From: Desulfobacteraceae bacterium | GTDB lineage: Bacteria; Desulfobacterota; DSM-4660; Desulfatiglandales; JALVMZ01 | Length of the DNA: 6,346 nt | Direction of reading: 5' to 3' | NCBI GenBank assembly: GCA_027032655.1 | Contig: JALVMZ010000133.1 | Span: 1 to 6,346, forward strand | Part shown: positions 6,211 through 6,346 of the stretch, one piece after another | Position numbering within the stretch: the stretch's first letter is position 1 | Layout: the number at the start of each line of letters is the position of its first letter | Made by a program: the position numbers and the translations under genes | Notes under the pieces: generated by a model | Told to the model about the DNA's origin: nothing | The model's database searches: none | What the model saw: only the letters and a program-made list of their open reading frames with translations

Positions 6211-6346
6211 TTAGATATCAGCGAGTTTGTGGGCAAAACCAAGGGCAATGAGATGTTTTCTATTTTCCAATTCTTCCGTTTCAGAATATTCTCTGATATT
6301 ACAATCTTCGCGCCTTGGAATAAAACCATGATTTTCCAGATATGAT
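6211..6346 (-). CDS. C-terminal end of an unidentified upstream gene
   Basis: A minus-strand frame different from that of pseC is open from the right edge for 44 codons and stops with TAA at 6213-6211, 34 nt before the preferred pseC start. It begins SYLENHGFIPRRED and ends with LIALGFAHKLADI, a charged, helix-like composition that looks like a genuine protein terminus. I do not recognise the family. Its short distance to pseC suggests that it belongs to the same operon, and it could be another sugar-modifying or transferase gene; that is a guess. Its existence is the main reason for shortening pseC. The start and most of the protein lie outside the window. Confidence 0.55.
   Translation of the reverse strand, partial: SYLENHGFIPRREDCNIREYSETEELENRKHLIALGFAHKLADI

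Noticed and set aside
6177..6329. N-terminal extension of pseC from the ATG at 6329
   Set aside because: The extension does not resemble PseC, the frame simply stays open to the edge, and a different frame here looks like the end of the upstream gene.

Overview
The window is a fully minus-strand, tightly packed surface-sugar operon, read here from high to low coordinates. The DNA is AT-rich, no gene lies on the plus strand, and no tRNA, rRNA, CRISPR array or insertion sequence was seen. The proteins look like those of a Gram-negative-type bacterium (deltaproteobacterial, Nitrospirota, Planctomycetota or similar), but nothing in the sequence fixes the taxon.

Layout in transcription order: (1) the C-terminal 44 codons of an unidentified gene entering from the right edge and stopping at 6211; (2) pseC, the aminotransferase of the pseudaminic acid pathway, most likely starting at 6176 rather than at the longer in-frame ATG at 6329; (3) a 104-nt gap; (4) mntA and hepT, a complete HEPN/MNT toxin-antitoxin pair overlapping by 19 nt; (5) an 85-nt gap; (6) pseB, the UDP-GlcNAc 4,6-dehydratase/5-epimerase; (7) an aldo/keto reductase; (8) an SpsF-type cytidylyltransferase; (9) a class III (glutamate-1-semialdehyde-aminomutase-like) aminotransferase running off the left edge. 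Genes 6 to 9 are separated by only 9 to 10 nt, so they are almost certainly co-transcribed. No gap exceeds 300 bases.

How the genes work together: PseB and PseC make UDP-4-amino-4,6-dideoxy-beta-L-AltNAc, the committed precursor of pseudaminic acid-type nonulosonic acids. The SpsF-type protein is the likely nucleotide-activating step (CMP-sugar formation). The aldo/keto reductase and class III aminotransferase are not part of the textbook PseBCHGIF pathway, so the product may be a modified nonulosonic acid. The acetyltransferase (PseH), UDP-sugar hydrolase (PseG) and synthase (PseI) steps are not visible and would have to lie outside the window. Such sugars decorate flagellin, O-antigen or capsule.

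The most unusual arrangement is the mntA-hepT pair sitting between pseC and pseB, on the same strand. It splits two genes whose enzymes act consecutively, and hepT is clearly poorer in G+C than its neighbours. This fits a mobile toxin-antitoxin module inserted into, and possibly stabilising, a glycan locus.
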